Shown here one piece after another: positions 17,434-25,327 of a stretch of DNA of 64,000 bases. The DNA comes from Acaudatibacter sp035532115 (GTDB lineage Bacteria; Pseudomonadota; Alphaproteobacteria; Caulobacterales; Caulobacteraceae): the NCBI GenBank assembly GCA_035532115.1, contig DATKRO010000006.1, forward strand, positions 32,705 to 96,704. Direction: 5' to 3'. The translations under genes were made by a program, and so were the position numbers. Positions within the stretch are counted from its first letter, which is position 1; each line of letters begins with the position of its first letter. Below the pieces are notes generated by a model. That model did no database searches. It had not been told where the DNA came from and saw only the letters and a list, made by a program, of their open reading frames with translations.

Positions 17434-18917
17434 GGCGCTCGTCTCGCCTGGGCGGGGCCGGGCGCCCCATAGCCCCATCCGCCGCCGAGCGCGTTATAGA
17501 CCTGCACCGCCCGGCGCAACGCCTGGACGCGCTCGGCGGTCAGCGCGGCGCGATCGGTGCGCCAGTCCTGCTCGGCCGTGAGCGCGGTGGTCAGGTCGTC
17601 GACTCCGGCCTGGTAGCCGAGCTTGGCGGCCTCGTACGCCCGGTGCGCCCGCACCTCGCCGTCGTTCAGCACGACGAGGCGCTGCTCGTCGGCGGCGAGG
17701 CTGACGAGGGCGTCCTCGGCGTCGCCATAGGCGCTCTGCACCGCCTTTTCGTAGGCGATCACCGCCTGCTCGGTGCGCGCGCCCTGCGCCTTGGCGTCCT
17801 GCAGCAGCCGGGGAATGTCGAGCACCGGTTGATCGAGGCCGACGCCATAGGACCAGTAGCTGGTGGCGGTGGTCTGCTGCTGGGGGAAGAGCAGCAGCGG
17901 CACGATGCTCGCCACGCCGATGCCGGGCGCGACGGTGCGGGCCAGGCCCGCCGCCGGCTGCAGCACCAGATTGGGGAAGATCTGCTCCTTGGCGAGCTTG
18001 GTGCGCAGCGCCGCTGCGCGCATGCGCCAGTCGGCCTCGCGCACGTCGGGCCGGCGGGCCAGCAGTTCGCCCGGCACCGCCCTCGGCACCGGGGGCGGGT
18101 CGGGCACGTCGGCGCTCACCGGCAGATCCTCCACCGGCTCGATGCCGCGCCCGACCAGGATCAGCAGTTCGCGCTGGGCGACGTGCAGCTGGGCCGCGAG
18201 GCTCTCGGCCTGCGACTTGGCCTGGTCGAGCTGGCCGGCGATGCGGTCGGCGTCCGACGTCGGGCCAAGGCCGAGGCTCGCCTTGGTGTCGGCGATGCCG
18301 AGGAGCTCGGACTCGATCTTCACGCTGACGTCGGCGTCGGCGAGCTGGATGGCGAGCCCGCGGGCCTGGAAATAGCTGTCGGCGACGTTTGCCACCAAGG
18401 TGGCCCGCGCGCCCTCGACGTTGAATCGGGTGGCGGCATAGTCGGCGGCGAGGGCGTGGCGCTGGGTGGCGAGGCCGCCCAGGAAGTCCAGCTCCCACGA
18501 TACCTTGAAATCGGCGACGTCGCTCTCGCTCACGCCGCCGACCGGAACCAGCGACGAGGGCGGCGCGCCGATCGGCGAGGTGTGCTTCTTGGAGGCCGAG
18601 CCGGTGATGTCGCCGGTGGGGTAGGTCTGCCAGACGCCGCTGGCGCGCGTCGCGCCGGCCTCGACGAGGCGCGCCTCCTGGGTCCTCGCATCGGGGCTGA
18701 GGCGCAGGGCGTCGCGCTCCAGCCCGTCGAGTTCCGGATCGCCGAAGATGGTCCACCAGGTGTCCAGCGCCTCCGGCGCCAGGATCGCGGTTCCCGGCGG
18801 CGCTTCGTATGCGGCCGGCAGGGCGAGGTCCGGCTTGCGCGCGCCGGTGGAGCAGGCGCAGAGCGCCAGCGCCGCGGCGAGCGCGATCGAGGCCTTCGCC
18901 GGCTGGCCGCTCTTCAC
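17430..18917 (-). CDS. RND efflux outer-membrane lipoprotein (NodT/OprM family)
   Basis: A ~495-residue TolC-like outer-membrane factor of the NodT group. It carries a lipoprotein-type signal (ALALCACS), then the typical WWTIFGDPELDGLERDAL segment, two long helical repeats, and RRPDVREADWRMRAA, which is a family hallmark. A frame open to 19028 exists, but the GTG at 18917 places the signal peptide at the N-terminus and has GGAG just upstream, so it is preferred with moderate certainty. It is the first gene of the efflux operon; no regulator gene precedes it, and the divergent neighbour is an unrelated DUF72 gene. Confidence 0.92.
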   Translation of the reverse strand: MKSGQPAKASIALAAALALCACSTGARKPDLALPAAYEAPPGTAILAPEALDTWWTIFGDPELDGLERDALRLSPDARTQEARLVEAGATRASGVWQTYPTGDITGSASKKHTSPIGAPPSSLVPVGGVSESDVADFKVSWELDFLGGLATQRHALAADYAATRFNVEGARATLVANVADSYFQARGLAIQLADADVSVKIESELLGIADTKASLGLGPTSDADRIAGQLDQAKSQAESLAAQLHVAQRELLILVGRGIEPVEDLPVSADVPDPPPVPRAVPGELLARRPDVREADWRMRAAALRTKLAKEQIFPNLVLQPAAGLARTVAPGIGVASIVPLLLFPQQQTTATSYWSYGVGLDQPVLDIPRLLQDAKAQGARTEQAVIAYEKAVQSAYGDAEDALVSLAADEQRLVVLNDGEVRAHRAYEAAKLGYQAGVDDLTTALTAEQDWRTDRAALTAERVQALRRAVQVYNALGGGWGYGAPGPAQARRAP

Positions 18918-19143
18918 CAACTCCGTGCCCCTGAGGCATGACGCGCGCGACGAATCATGAGGGATGATAAAGCAAAGCTCGCCGCCAAGCTCGCCCCCGC
19001 CCGATCTATGCCATGCCGATGGGCGCAAACCATTGCATCGCCGTCATGAGAGCCGCGCGCGCAAGGCCGCGGCCCCGCTGCTTATTGCCGCGCCCGCACG
19101 CTTGCCGCTAAAGGCTCGGCGCCGGCAATCCTCGGAGAACCGC

Positions 19144-19959
19144 ATGGCGGGCGACATCAGGCTGGGCGTCGGCGGCTGGGCCTTCGAACCCTGGCGCGGC
19201 GTCTTCTATCCGCCCGGGCTGAAGCAGAAGGAGGAACTCGCCTATGCGAGCCGCCGCCTGACCGCGATCGAGATCAACGGCACCTATTATTCGACCTTCA
19301 AGCCGCAGAGCTGGCGCAAGTGGCGCGAAGAGACGCCCGAGGGCTTCGCCTTCGCCGTCAAGGGCTCACGCTTCACCACCAACCGCCGGGAACTCGCCGG
19401 CGCGGGCGAGTCTCTCGAGCGATTTTTCGCTCAGGGCATGGCCGAACTGGGGGATCGGCTGGGGCCGATTCTGTGGCAGCTGCCGCACACCAAGAAGTTC
19501 GATCCGGACGATCTCGCCGGCTTCTTCGAGCTGTTGCCGAGATCCCTCGACGGCAGGCCGCTGCGCCACGCGCTGGAGCCGCGACACGCCAGCTTCCGCA
19601 CGCCGGACTACCCCAGGCTGCTGCGCAAGCATGCGATCGCCAACGTCTACGCGCGCCACCAGCGCTATCCCGAGATCGCCGACGTCACCGCGCCGTTCGT
19701 CTACGCGCGCCTGCAGACCGGCTCGGACGCCGTCGAAACCGCCTATCCGCCCGCCGAACTCGACGCCTGGGCCGAGCGGCTGCGGGCGTGGGCCGCGGGC
19801 GGCGCCCCGGCCGACCTGCCGCGCCTGGACCCCGCCGGCGCCCCGCCGGACGAGGCGCGCGACGTTTTCGCCTTCATCATCCACGAAGGCAAGGTCCGCG
19901 CCCCCGCCGGGGCGATGGCGCTGATCGAGCGGGTGCGGCGTCCGATCGATGCCGCGTGA
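19144..19959 (+). CDS. DUF72 domain-containing protein
   Basis: A 271-residue member of the DUF72 (YecE-like) TIM-barrel family. Typical motifs: LGVGGWAFEPWRGVFYPPGL at the N-terminus, EINGTYYSTFKPQSWRKW, GFAFAVKGSRFTTNRREL, LGPILWQLP and the conserved EPRHASF. No activity has been established for the family. Start is supported by GGAG six bases before the ATG. It stands alone, divergent from the efflux operon with a 226-nt spacer in which I see no clear gene. Confidence 0.92.
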   Translation: MAGDIRLGVGGWAFEPWRGVFYPPGLKQKEELAYASRRLTAIEINGTYYSTFKPQSWRKWREETPEGFAFAVKGSRFTTNRRELAGAGESLERFFAQGMAELGDRLGPILWQLPHTKKFDPDDLAGFFELLPRSLDGRPLRHALEPRHASFRTPDYPRLLRKHAIANVYARHQRYPEIADVTAPFVYARLQTGSDAVETAYPPAELDAWAERLRAWAAGGAPADLPRLDPAGAPPDEARDVFAFIIHEGKVRAPAGAMALIERVRRPIDAA

Positions 19960-20084
19960 TATTCCGATTTTCGAGGCGCGCCCGATGTCCGCTCCTGTTG
20001 GCGGCCTGACCTAGGGTGAACATTGATCGGCGGCGGGTTTTGCGCGCCAATGGCGGCCGGTCCATGCCCGATCAGGAGTGCGCC

Positions 20085-21176
20085 ATGCGCAAGCTCGCCG
20101 ACCGATACCCCTTCCCAGCCGCCGAGGGCTCGCACTGGTCAGTGCCCCAGAACTACGACGTCACCTTCAACTGGGACTACGACGAGGGCCGGGCCGCCAT
20201 GATGGGTCTCTACCGCAAGGGCGTGGAGATGCAGTGGAACGCCGAGACGCGCATCGACTGGTCGCAGGAACTCGACGAGGAAAACCCGGAGCAGCTCCCC
20301 GAGGAGATGCTGCCCATCTCCGGCATGGCCGAGTACGAGGCGATGCCGGCCAAGGAGAAGGCGCGGGTGCGCCGCCACTTCCAGGCCTGGCAGATCAGCC
20401 AGTTCATGCAGGGCGAACAGGGCGCGCTGGTCTGCGCCGCCAAGATCGTCACCCAGGTGCCCGACATCGATTCCAAGTTCTACGCGTCGACCCAGGTGAT
20501 CGACGAAGCCAGGCACGTCGAGAGCTACAAGCGCCTGCTGGAGAAGTTCGGTGTCGCCTATCCGATGACGCCGCCGCTGCAGGAGCTGATCGACCAGGTG
20601 CTGCGGGATTCGCGCTGGGACATGACCTATCTTGGCATGCAGGTGGTGATCGAGGGGCTGGCGCTCGCCGCCTTCCAGCAGATCCGCGACAACGCCCAGA
20701 ACCCGCTGGCCGCGGCGGTCAACGCCTATGTGATGCAGGACGAGAGCCGGCATGTGGCCTTCGGGCGGCTGGCCTTGCGCGACTACTATCCCACGCTCAC
20801 CCAGAAGGAGCGCGACGAGCGCGAGCAGTTCCTGCTCGAGGCCTGCTACCTGATGCGCGACCGGTTCGATTCCGTCGAGGTCTGGAAAACCCTCGGCCTC
20901 GATCCCGCCAGGTGCGCCGAGCACATGTACGATTCAGGGCTGATGCAGCAGTTCCGCTCGTCGCTCTTCGCCCGCATCGTGCCGATCGTGAAGGACATCG
21001 GCCTCTGGGGCCCGATCATCCGCAAGGGCTACGAGGACATGGGCATCATCGGCTACGCCGCAACCGATGTTCAGGCCCTCCAGGACTCCGACGACAGCAT
21101 CGCGAGGGAGTTCGATGCGCGCCGCAGCTACGTCGAGCACGTGGTGGACCGCGCCCGGGCGATGCAGAACGCCTGA
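20085..21176 (+). CDS. Ferritin-like di-iron protein
   Basis: A 363-residue protein with a ferritin/R2-like four-helix di-iron core. Ligand-type residues appear in the expected order: QGEQGALVCAAK (Glu), IDEARHVESY (ExxH), VVIEGLALAAF (Glu) and QDESRHVAFG (ExxH). It may be an oxygenase or oxidase related to the AurF/R2-like groups, but substrate is unknown. ATG at 20085 is chosen because AGGAG lies six bases upstream; earlier ATGs at 20016 and 20064 lack this. The C-terminal ~90 residues (after YYPTL) are outside the di-iron core. It is followed by a fatty-acid-type SDR, hinting at lipid oxidation. Confidence 0.85.
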   Translation: MRKLADRYPFPAAEGSHWSVPQNYDVTFNWDYDEGRAAMMGLYRKGVEMQWNAETRIDWSQELDEENPEQLPEEMLPISGMAEYEAMPAKEKARVRRHFQAWQISQFMQGEQGALVCAAKIVTQVPDIDSKFYASTQVIDEARHVESYKRLLEKFGVAYPMTPPLQELIDQVLRDSRWDMTYLGMQVVIEGLALAAFQQIRDNAQNPLAAAVNAYVMQDESRHVAFGRLALRDYYPTLTQKERDEREQFLLEACYLMRDRFDSVEVWKTLGLDPARCAEHMYDSGLMQQFRSSLFARIVPIVKDIGLWGPIIRKGYEDMGIIGYAATDVQALQDSDDSIAREFDARRSYVEHVVDRARAMQNA

Positions 21177-21362
21177 CCTTGGCGAGCCGCTCGGCGGGCT
21201 CGAGCGAGCGGATCGCCGCCCCGTGAGCGCGGCCGCGGGCCGCAGCTACGCGCGCAACAGGTTCGCAGGGCCGTGCGCCACGAAGTTCGGCAAGGCGCCT
21301 TGACCTACGTACGGGAACGGCGGCGCGGTCGGCGCCAGACGCGGCCGGAGGAGCGAGCGCCG

Positions 21363-22253
21363 ATGACTCCCGACGATCTGATGTTCAAGCCGGACGCCAT
21401 GAACGGCCAGCGGATCCTGATCACCGGCGGCGGCACCGGGCTCGGGAAGGCGATGGCCGAGGGCCTGCTGATGCTCGGCGCCGAGGTCTACATCTGCGGC
21501 CGGCGCGGCGGCGTGCTCGAGGAAGCGGCGGGCGAGCTGATGGGCGCGCATGGCGGCAAGGTGGTCCCGCTCGCCTGCGACATCCGCGTTCCCGAGGCCA
21601 TCCGCGAGATGCTGGACCGGGCCTGGGCGGAGGGACCCTTGACCGGCCTCGTCAACAACGCCGCCGGCAACTTCATCAGCCGCACTGAAGACCTCTCGCC
21701 GCGCGGCTTCGACGCCATCGCCAACATCGTCTTCCGCGGCTCCTTCTTCGTCACGCTCGACTGCGGCAAGCGCTGGCTCGCCGAGAAGCAGAAGGGCTCG
21801 GTGGTCTCGATCCTCACCACCTGGATCTGGCACGGCGGCCCCTTCACCGTACCCTCGGCGATGTCCAAGGCCGGCCTCAACGTGATGACCCAGTCGCTCG
21901 CGGTGGAGTGGGCCAATCGCGGCATCCGCTTCAACGCCATCGCACCGGGGCCGTTTCCCACCGAGGGCGCCTGGGCGAGACTCAATCCCGGCGGCTCGCG
22001 CGGCGAGAGAAGTTCCGGCAACCCCATGGGCCGGGTCGGGCGCATGCCCGAACTCGCCAATCTCGCCGCCTATCTGCTGCACCCCTTGTCCGAATACGTG
22101 AACGGCCAGACCATCGCCATAGACGGCGGCGCCTGGCTCGCCGGGGGCGGCGGCATGGCCGGCATGCGAAACTGGACCGACGAGCAGTGGGAAGCGGCCA
22201 GAACGGCGATCCGCGGCGCGAACGAGCAGGACCGGGCTAAGCGCACGGTCTGA
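21363..22253 (+). CDS. SDR similar to 2,4-dienoyl-CoA reductase
   Basis: A 296-residue short-chain dehydrogenase resembling the DECR1-type 2,4-dienoyl-CoA reductases. Cofactor motif TGGGTGLGKAM, NNAAGNFISRTEDLS and the region VPSAMSKAGLNVM with Lys169 are conserved, as is RFNAIAPGPFPTEGA. In this family the usual YxxxK tyrosine is a serine (S165 here) and a tyrosine about 15 residues before the lysine acts instead; here that position is Trp154 (LTTWIWHGG). NADPH-dependent reduction of unsaturated acyl-CoAs is the family role. GGAGGAG precedes the ATG. Confidence 0.85.
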   Translation: MTPDDLMFKPDAMNGQRILITGGGTGLGKAMAEGLLMLGAEVYICGRRGGVLEEAAGELMGAHGGKVVPLACDIRVPEAIREMLDRAWAEGPLTGLVNNAAGNFISRTEDLSPRGFDAIANIVFRGSFFVTLDCGKRWLAEKQKGSVVSILTTWIWHGGPFTVPSAMSKAGLNVMTQSLAVEWANRGIRFNAIAPGPFPTEGAWARLNPGGSRGERSSGNPMGRVGRMPELANLAAYLLHPLSEYVNGQTIAIDGGAWLAGGGGMAGMRNWTDEQWEAARTAIRGANEQDRAKRTV

Positions 22254-22319
22254 AGCCAAGCGCGCGTCGCTCCAGCATGGTCAATGAAACCTTAAGCCCC
22301 GGCGCGCGACCTTGCGGGC

Positions 22320-22625
22320 GTGCGCCGGGCCATCCTGATCCTCCTCGCCGTTCCCGCCGTGGCCCTCGCCCAGGGCGGCGCGCCCACTCATGGCGCGCGG
22401 ACCGGTGGCGCCGCTCCGGCCGCCAGGCCGGCGGCGGCTACTGCGCCTGGCTGGGCGGCCCCGCCCGGTCCGACCCCCGAACCGGGTGCGTGCCAGATGA
22501 GTTGCGCCCGCACGCGCTATGTCTGCGAGGCCGGGTCCGACGGCGATTGCGGCGGCGCCTGGAGCCGCTGCGTGGCTGGCTGCGCCCTGCCTAACCTGGA
22601 TCCCGGCGTCTCCACCGCGCCCTGA
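22320..22625 (+). CDS. Small Cys-rich secreted protein, unknown
   Basis: A 101-residue protein with a GTG start and a clear signal peptide (MRRAILILLAVPAVALAQGG). The mature part is an Ala/Pro/Gly-rich spacer of about 40 residues followed by a compact cysteine-rich module with six cysteines (CQMSCARTRYVCEAG, then CGGAWSRCVAGC). The paired spacing suggests disulfides or a small metal-binding fold in the periplasm. No family recognised. It lies between an SDR and a TetR gene, spaced 54 nt from the latter. Confidence 0.65.
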   Translation: MRRAILILLAVPAVALAQGGAPTHGARTGGAAPAARPAAATAPGWAAPPGPTPEPGACQMSCARTRYVCEAGSDGDCGGAWSRCVAGCALPNLDPGVSTAP

Positions 22626-22679
22626 AACAACGCCGAGGGCGCCGGTGGACTTCGGGCGCGCGGCGCCCGATCCTAGGTC

Positions 22680-23300
22680 ATGGCCGAAGTCGCCTATCTC
22701 ATCGCCGGCAAGCGCGAGCAGACCAAGCTCGCCAACCGCCAAGCCATCCTCGATGCGGCGCGGACCGTGTTCGGCGAACTCGGCTACGACGTCGCGACGG
22801 TGCGCGACATCATCCGGCGCACCGGCCTGTCGGTCGGCGCCTTCTACAACTACTACCGCTCCAAGGAGGAAGTGTTCGAGGCGCTCGCCGACGACGGCGC
22901 CCGGCGGTTTCGCCCCATCCTGCACGCGCAATACGAAAGGGCGACGGACTTCGAATCCTACCTGCGCGGCGCCATCCGCGCCTATTTCGACTTCATCGTC
23001 GCCGAGGAGGCGCTCTGGGGCCAGAGCCGGCCTTCGCGCGAGGCGAACCCCTACACGCGCAACACCCCGGAGATCCTGGCTGTGCACGAAGAGGTGCGGA
23101 CCGCCTTTGCCGGCGTCATGGAGCGTGGCCTCGCGCCGCGCGTCGATCTGGACTACCTCGCCACCGCCTGCATCGCCATCGCCCGCGAGGTCGGCGAGAA
23201 GATGGTGGGCCGCACCCCGGCCGACGCCGCGGGCGCCACCGAGTTCTGCGTGCGGCTGATTCTCGGAGGCCTTGCCGCCCTGCCGCGCGCGGAGCCTTGA
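22680..23300 (+). CDS. TetR/AcrR family transcriptional regulator
   Basis: A 206-residue regulator with an N-terminal TetR helix-turn-helix: RQAILDAARTVFGELGYDVATVRDIIRRTGLSVGAFYNYYRSKEEVF contains the canonical pattern (described here as positions ~20-65). The C-terminal ligand domain is unassigned. It is followed after three bases by the alpha/beta hydrolase and the quinone oxidoreductase, so it probably heads and controls this operon. The immediate upstream sequence has no obvious ribosome binding site. Confidence 0.9.
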   Translation: MAEVAYLIAGKREQTKLANRQAILDAARTVFGELGYDVATVRDIIRRTGLSVGAFYNYYRSKEEVFEALADDGARRFRPILHAQYERATDFESYLRGAIRAYFDFIVAEEALWGQSRPSREANPYTRNTPEILAVHEEVRTAFAGVMERGLAPRVDLDYLATACIAIAREVGEKMVGRTPADAAGATEFCVRLILGGLAALPRAEP

Positions 23301-23303
23301 GGC

Positions 23304-24350
23304 GTGGCCGATGCGGCGATCCGGCGAGCCATGCTGAAGGGCGCGCTCTCGCTGCCGCGCCCGATCCTGCGGCTCGCCTCCGGCGGCGCGGCGGTCTACC
23401 GCGGCGGGCGCACGCTCGACCCGGGTCTGCAGTTCCTCGCCCATCGAGGGCGTCGCCTGCGGCCGCTCGAGGCCCTGACGCCCCAGGAGGCGCGCTCGGC
23501 GGCGGCGGCCCGTCTGCGGCTGGTCGAGGGCGGGCGCGAGCCCGGCGTGGCCTGCGAGCCGGTCGCCATCCCCAGCCCCGCCGGGGAGATCGCGGCGCGC
23601 TGCTACCGGCGCGCCGGTCAGGATCTCGAGGCGCCGCTGCTCGTCTGGGCGCATATGGGGGGCGGGGTGATCGGCGACCTGGAGACGGCGCATGCGTTCT
23701 CCTCGCTGCTCGCCGGCGCCGCCCGCTGCGCGGTGCTCTCCGTCGACTATCGCCTCGCGCCCGAGCACCGGCGCCCCGGCGGCCTGGAGGATGTCCTGGC
23801 CGCCTATGCCTGGGCGAGGCGCAACGCCGGGCGGTTCGGCGCGCCGGACGGCCGGGTGGCGATCGGCGGCGAGTGCATGGGCGCAGACTTCGCCGCCGTC
23901 CTGTGCCAGGAGATGAAGCGCCTGGGCGAGCCGCAGCCGACGCTGCAGCTGCTGCTCTGCCCGATCGTCGACGTCGCCAGCGAGACTCAATCGATGCATG
24001 TGCATGCCGAGGCCTGGCCGTTGTCGCGCAGCCTGCTGGACTGGTTCGTCGGCCACTTGATGGCCCCCGAGGACGACCCCGCCGATCCGCGGCGATCGCC
24101 GATCCGGAGCATCGATCTCCGCGGCCTCGCCCCGGCCGTGATCGCCACCGCAGGCTTCGATCCCCTGGCCGACCAGGGCGAGGCGTACGCCAGGCGCCTG
24201 CAGGCGGCGGGCGTCCCGGTCACCTACCGCTGCTACGACGCCCTCGCGCATGGGTTTTCCGCCTTCACGGGAGCGGTCCCGGCGGCAGACGCCGCCTGCC
24301 GCGAGATCGCTGGCCTGTTGCGCGGCGCCTTCGAAGCGAGCCTCGCCTGA
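23304..24350 (+). CDS. Alpha/beta hydrolase, HSL family, Cys at nucleophile position
   Basis: A 348-residue hydrolase of the hormone-sensitive-lipase group starting at GTG. The oxyanion motif is AHMGGGVIGD (His117, GGG), DYRLAPEHRRP is the conserved HSL segment, and the acid/base residues are Asp286 (GFDPLADQG) and His316 (ALAHGF). The nucleophile elbow reads GGECMGAD, so residue 191 is cysteine (codon TGC, 23874-23876) where the GxSxG serine belongs. It may be a cysteine hydrolase or acyl-transfer protein, or be inactive. Start lies three bases after the TetR stop; its stop overlaps the quinone oxidoreductase start. Confidence 0.87.
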   Translation: MADAAIRRAMLKGALSLPRPILRLASGGAAVYRGGRTLDPGLQFLAHRGRRLRPLEALTPQEARSAAAARLRLVEGGREPGVACEPVAIPSPAGEIAARCYRRAGQDLEAPLLVWAHMGGGVIGDLETAHAFSSLLAGAARCAVLSVDYRLAPEHRRPGGLEDVLAAYAWARRNAGRFGAPDGRVAIGGECMGADFAAVLCQEMKRLGEPQPTLQLLLCPIVDVASETQSMHVHAEAWPLSRSLLDWFVGHLMAPEDDPADPRRSPIRSIDLRGLAPAVIATAGFDPLADQGEAYARRLQAAGVPVTYRCYDALAHGFSAFTGAVPAADAACREIAGLLRGAFEASLA

Positions 24351-25327
24351 TGCGCGCCCTCGTGGTCGAGGCGCTGGCGCCGGACTACGCCGGCTGCGTG
24401 CTGAAGCAGCTGCCGACGCCCGATCCGGGACCCGGCGAGGTGCTGGTGGAGGTGCGCGCCGCCGCGGTCAATTTCCCCGATCTGCTGATGACGCGCGGCG
24501 AATATCAGCACAAGCCGCCGCTGCCCTTCATCCCTGGACTGGAGATGGCGGGCGTGGTCGCGGCGCTGGGCGAGGGCGTGACGCGCTGGAAGCCGGGCGA
24601 CGCCGTGGCCGGCGGCGCGCGCGTCGGCGGCTTCTCCGATGTTGCGCTGGCTTCGGCGGCGGCGCTGAGGCCCAAGCCAGAGCGGCTCTCGTTCAGCCAG
24701 GCCGCGGGGTTCGGCGCGGCCTATCTCACCGCCTACGTCGCGCTGGTGCGGCGCGCCCGGGCGCAGCCGGGCGAATGGGTGCTGGTGCATGGCGCGGCCG
24801 GCGGGGTCGGCCTCGCCTGCGTCGATCTCGCCAAGGTGCTGGGATGCCGGGTGATCGCGGCCTCGGCCTCGCCGGAGAAACTGAAGGTGGTGGCTCAGGA
24901 ATACGCGCCCGACGCGGTGGTCGACGTCAGCGCCGGCTTTCGCGAGCGCGTCAAGGAGATCACCGGCGGGCGCGGCGCCGACGTCATCTACGATCCGGTC
25001 GGCGGCGACGTCTTCGACGAGAGCGTGCGCTGCATCGCCTTCGACGGGCGCCTTCTGGTGGTGGGCTTCACCTCGGGACGCATCCCCAGCGTCTCGGTCA
25101 ACATGCCGCTCATCAAGGGCTTCTCGGTCATGGGGGTGCGCGCCGGCGAATATGGCCGCCAGTTTCCCGAGAAGGGGCGCGAAAACGCCGCCGCGATCTG
25201 GACGATGGCGGCCGAGGGCGTCCTGAAACCGCGGGTGCACCGGGAATACGCCCTCGACGACTGGCGGGCGGCGTTCGAGTCCCTGGCCGGGCGCAGCGTC
25301 ATCGGCAAGGCGGTGATCCGCCCCTGA
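24350..25327 (+). CDS. NADPH:quinone oxidoreductase family (zinc-free MDR)
   Basis: A 325-residue medium-chain dehydrogenase/reductase of the quinone oxidoreductase type, lacking the zinc ligands of alcohol dehydrogenases. Motifs: AAVNFPDLLMTRGEYQ, PFIPGLEMAGVV, the Rossmann dinucleotide loop VHGAAGGVGLACVDLAK, and VIYDPVGGDVFD. It would reduce quinones or enones with NADPH. The ATG overlaps the hydrolase stop (TGATG), and the next gene begins within its stop, placing it in the middle of a coupled cluster. Confidence 0.93.
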   Translation: MRALVVEALAPDYAGCVLKQLPTPDPGPGEVLVEVRAAAVNFPDLLMTRGEYQHKPPLPFIPGLEMAGVVAALGEGVTRWKPGDAVAGGARVGGFSDVALASAAALRPKPERLSFSQAAGFGAAYLTAYVALVRRARAQPGEWVLVHGAAGGVGLACVDLAKVLGCRVIAASASPEKLKVVAQEYAPDAVVDVSAGFRERVKEITGGRGADVIYDPVGGDVFDESVRCIAFDGRLLVVGFTSGRIPSVSVNMPLIKGFSVMGVRAGEYGRQFPEKGRENAAAIWTMAAEGVLKPRVHREYALDDWRAAFESLAGRSVIGKAVIRP

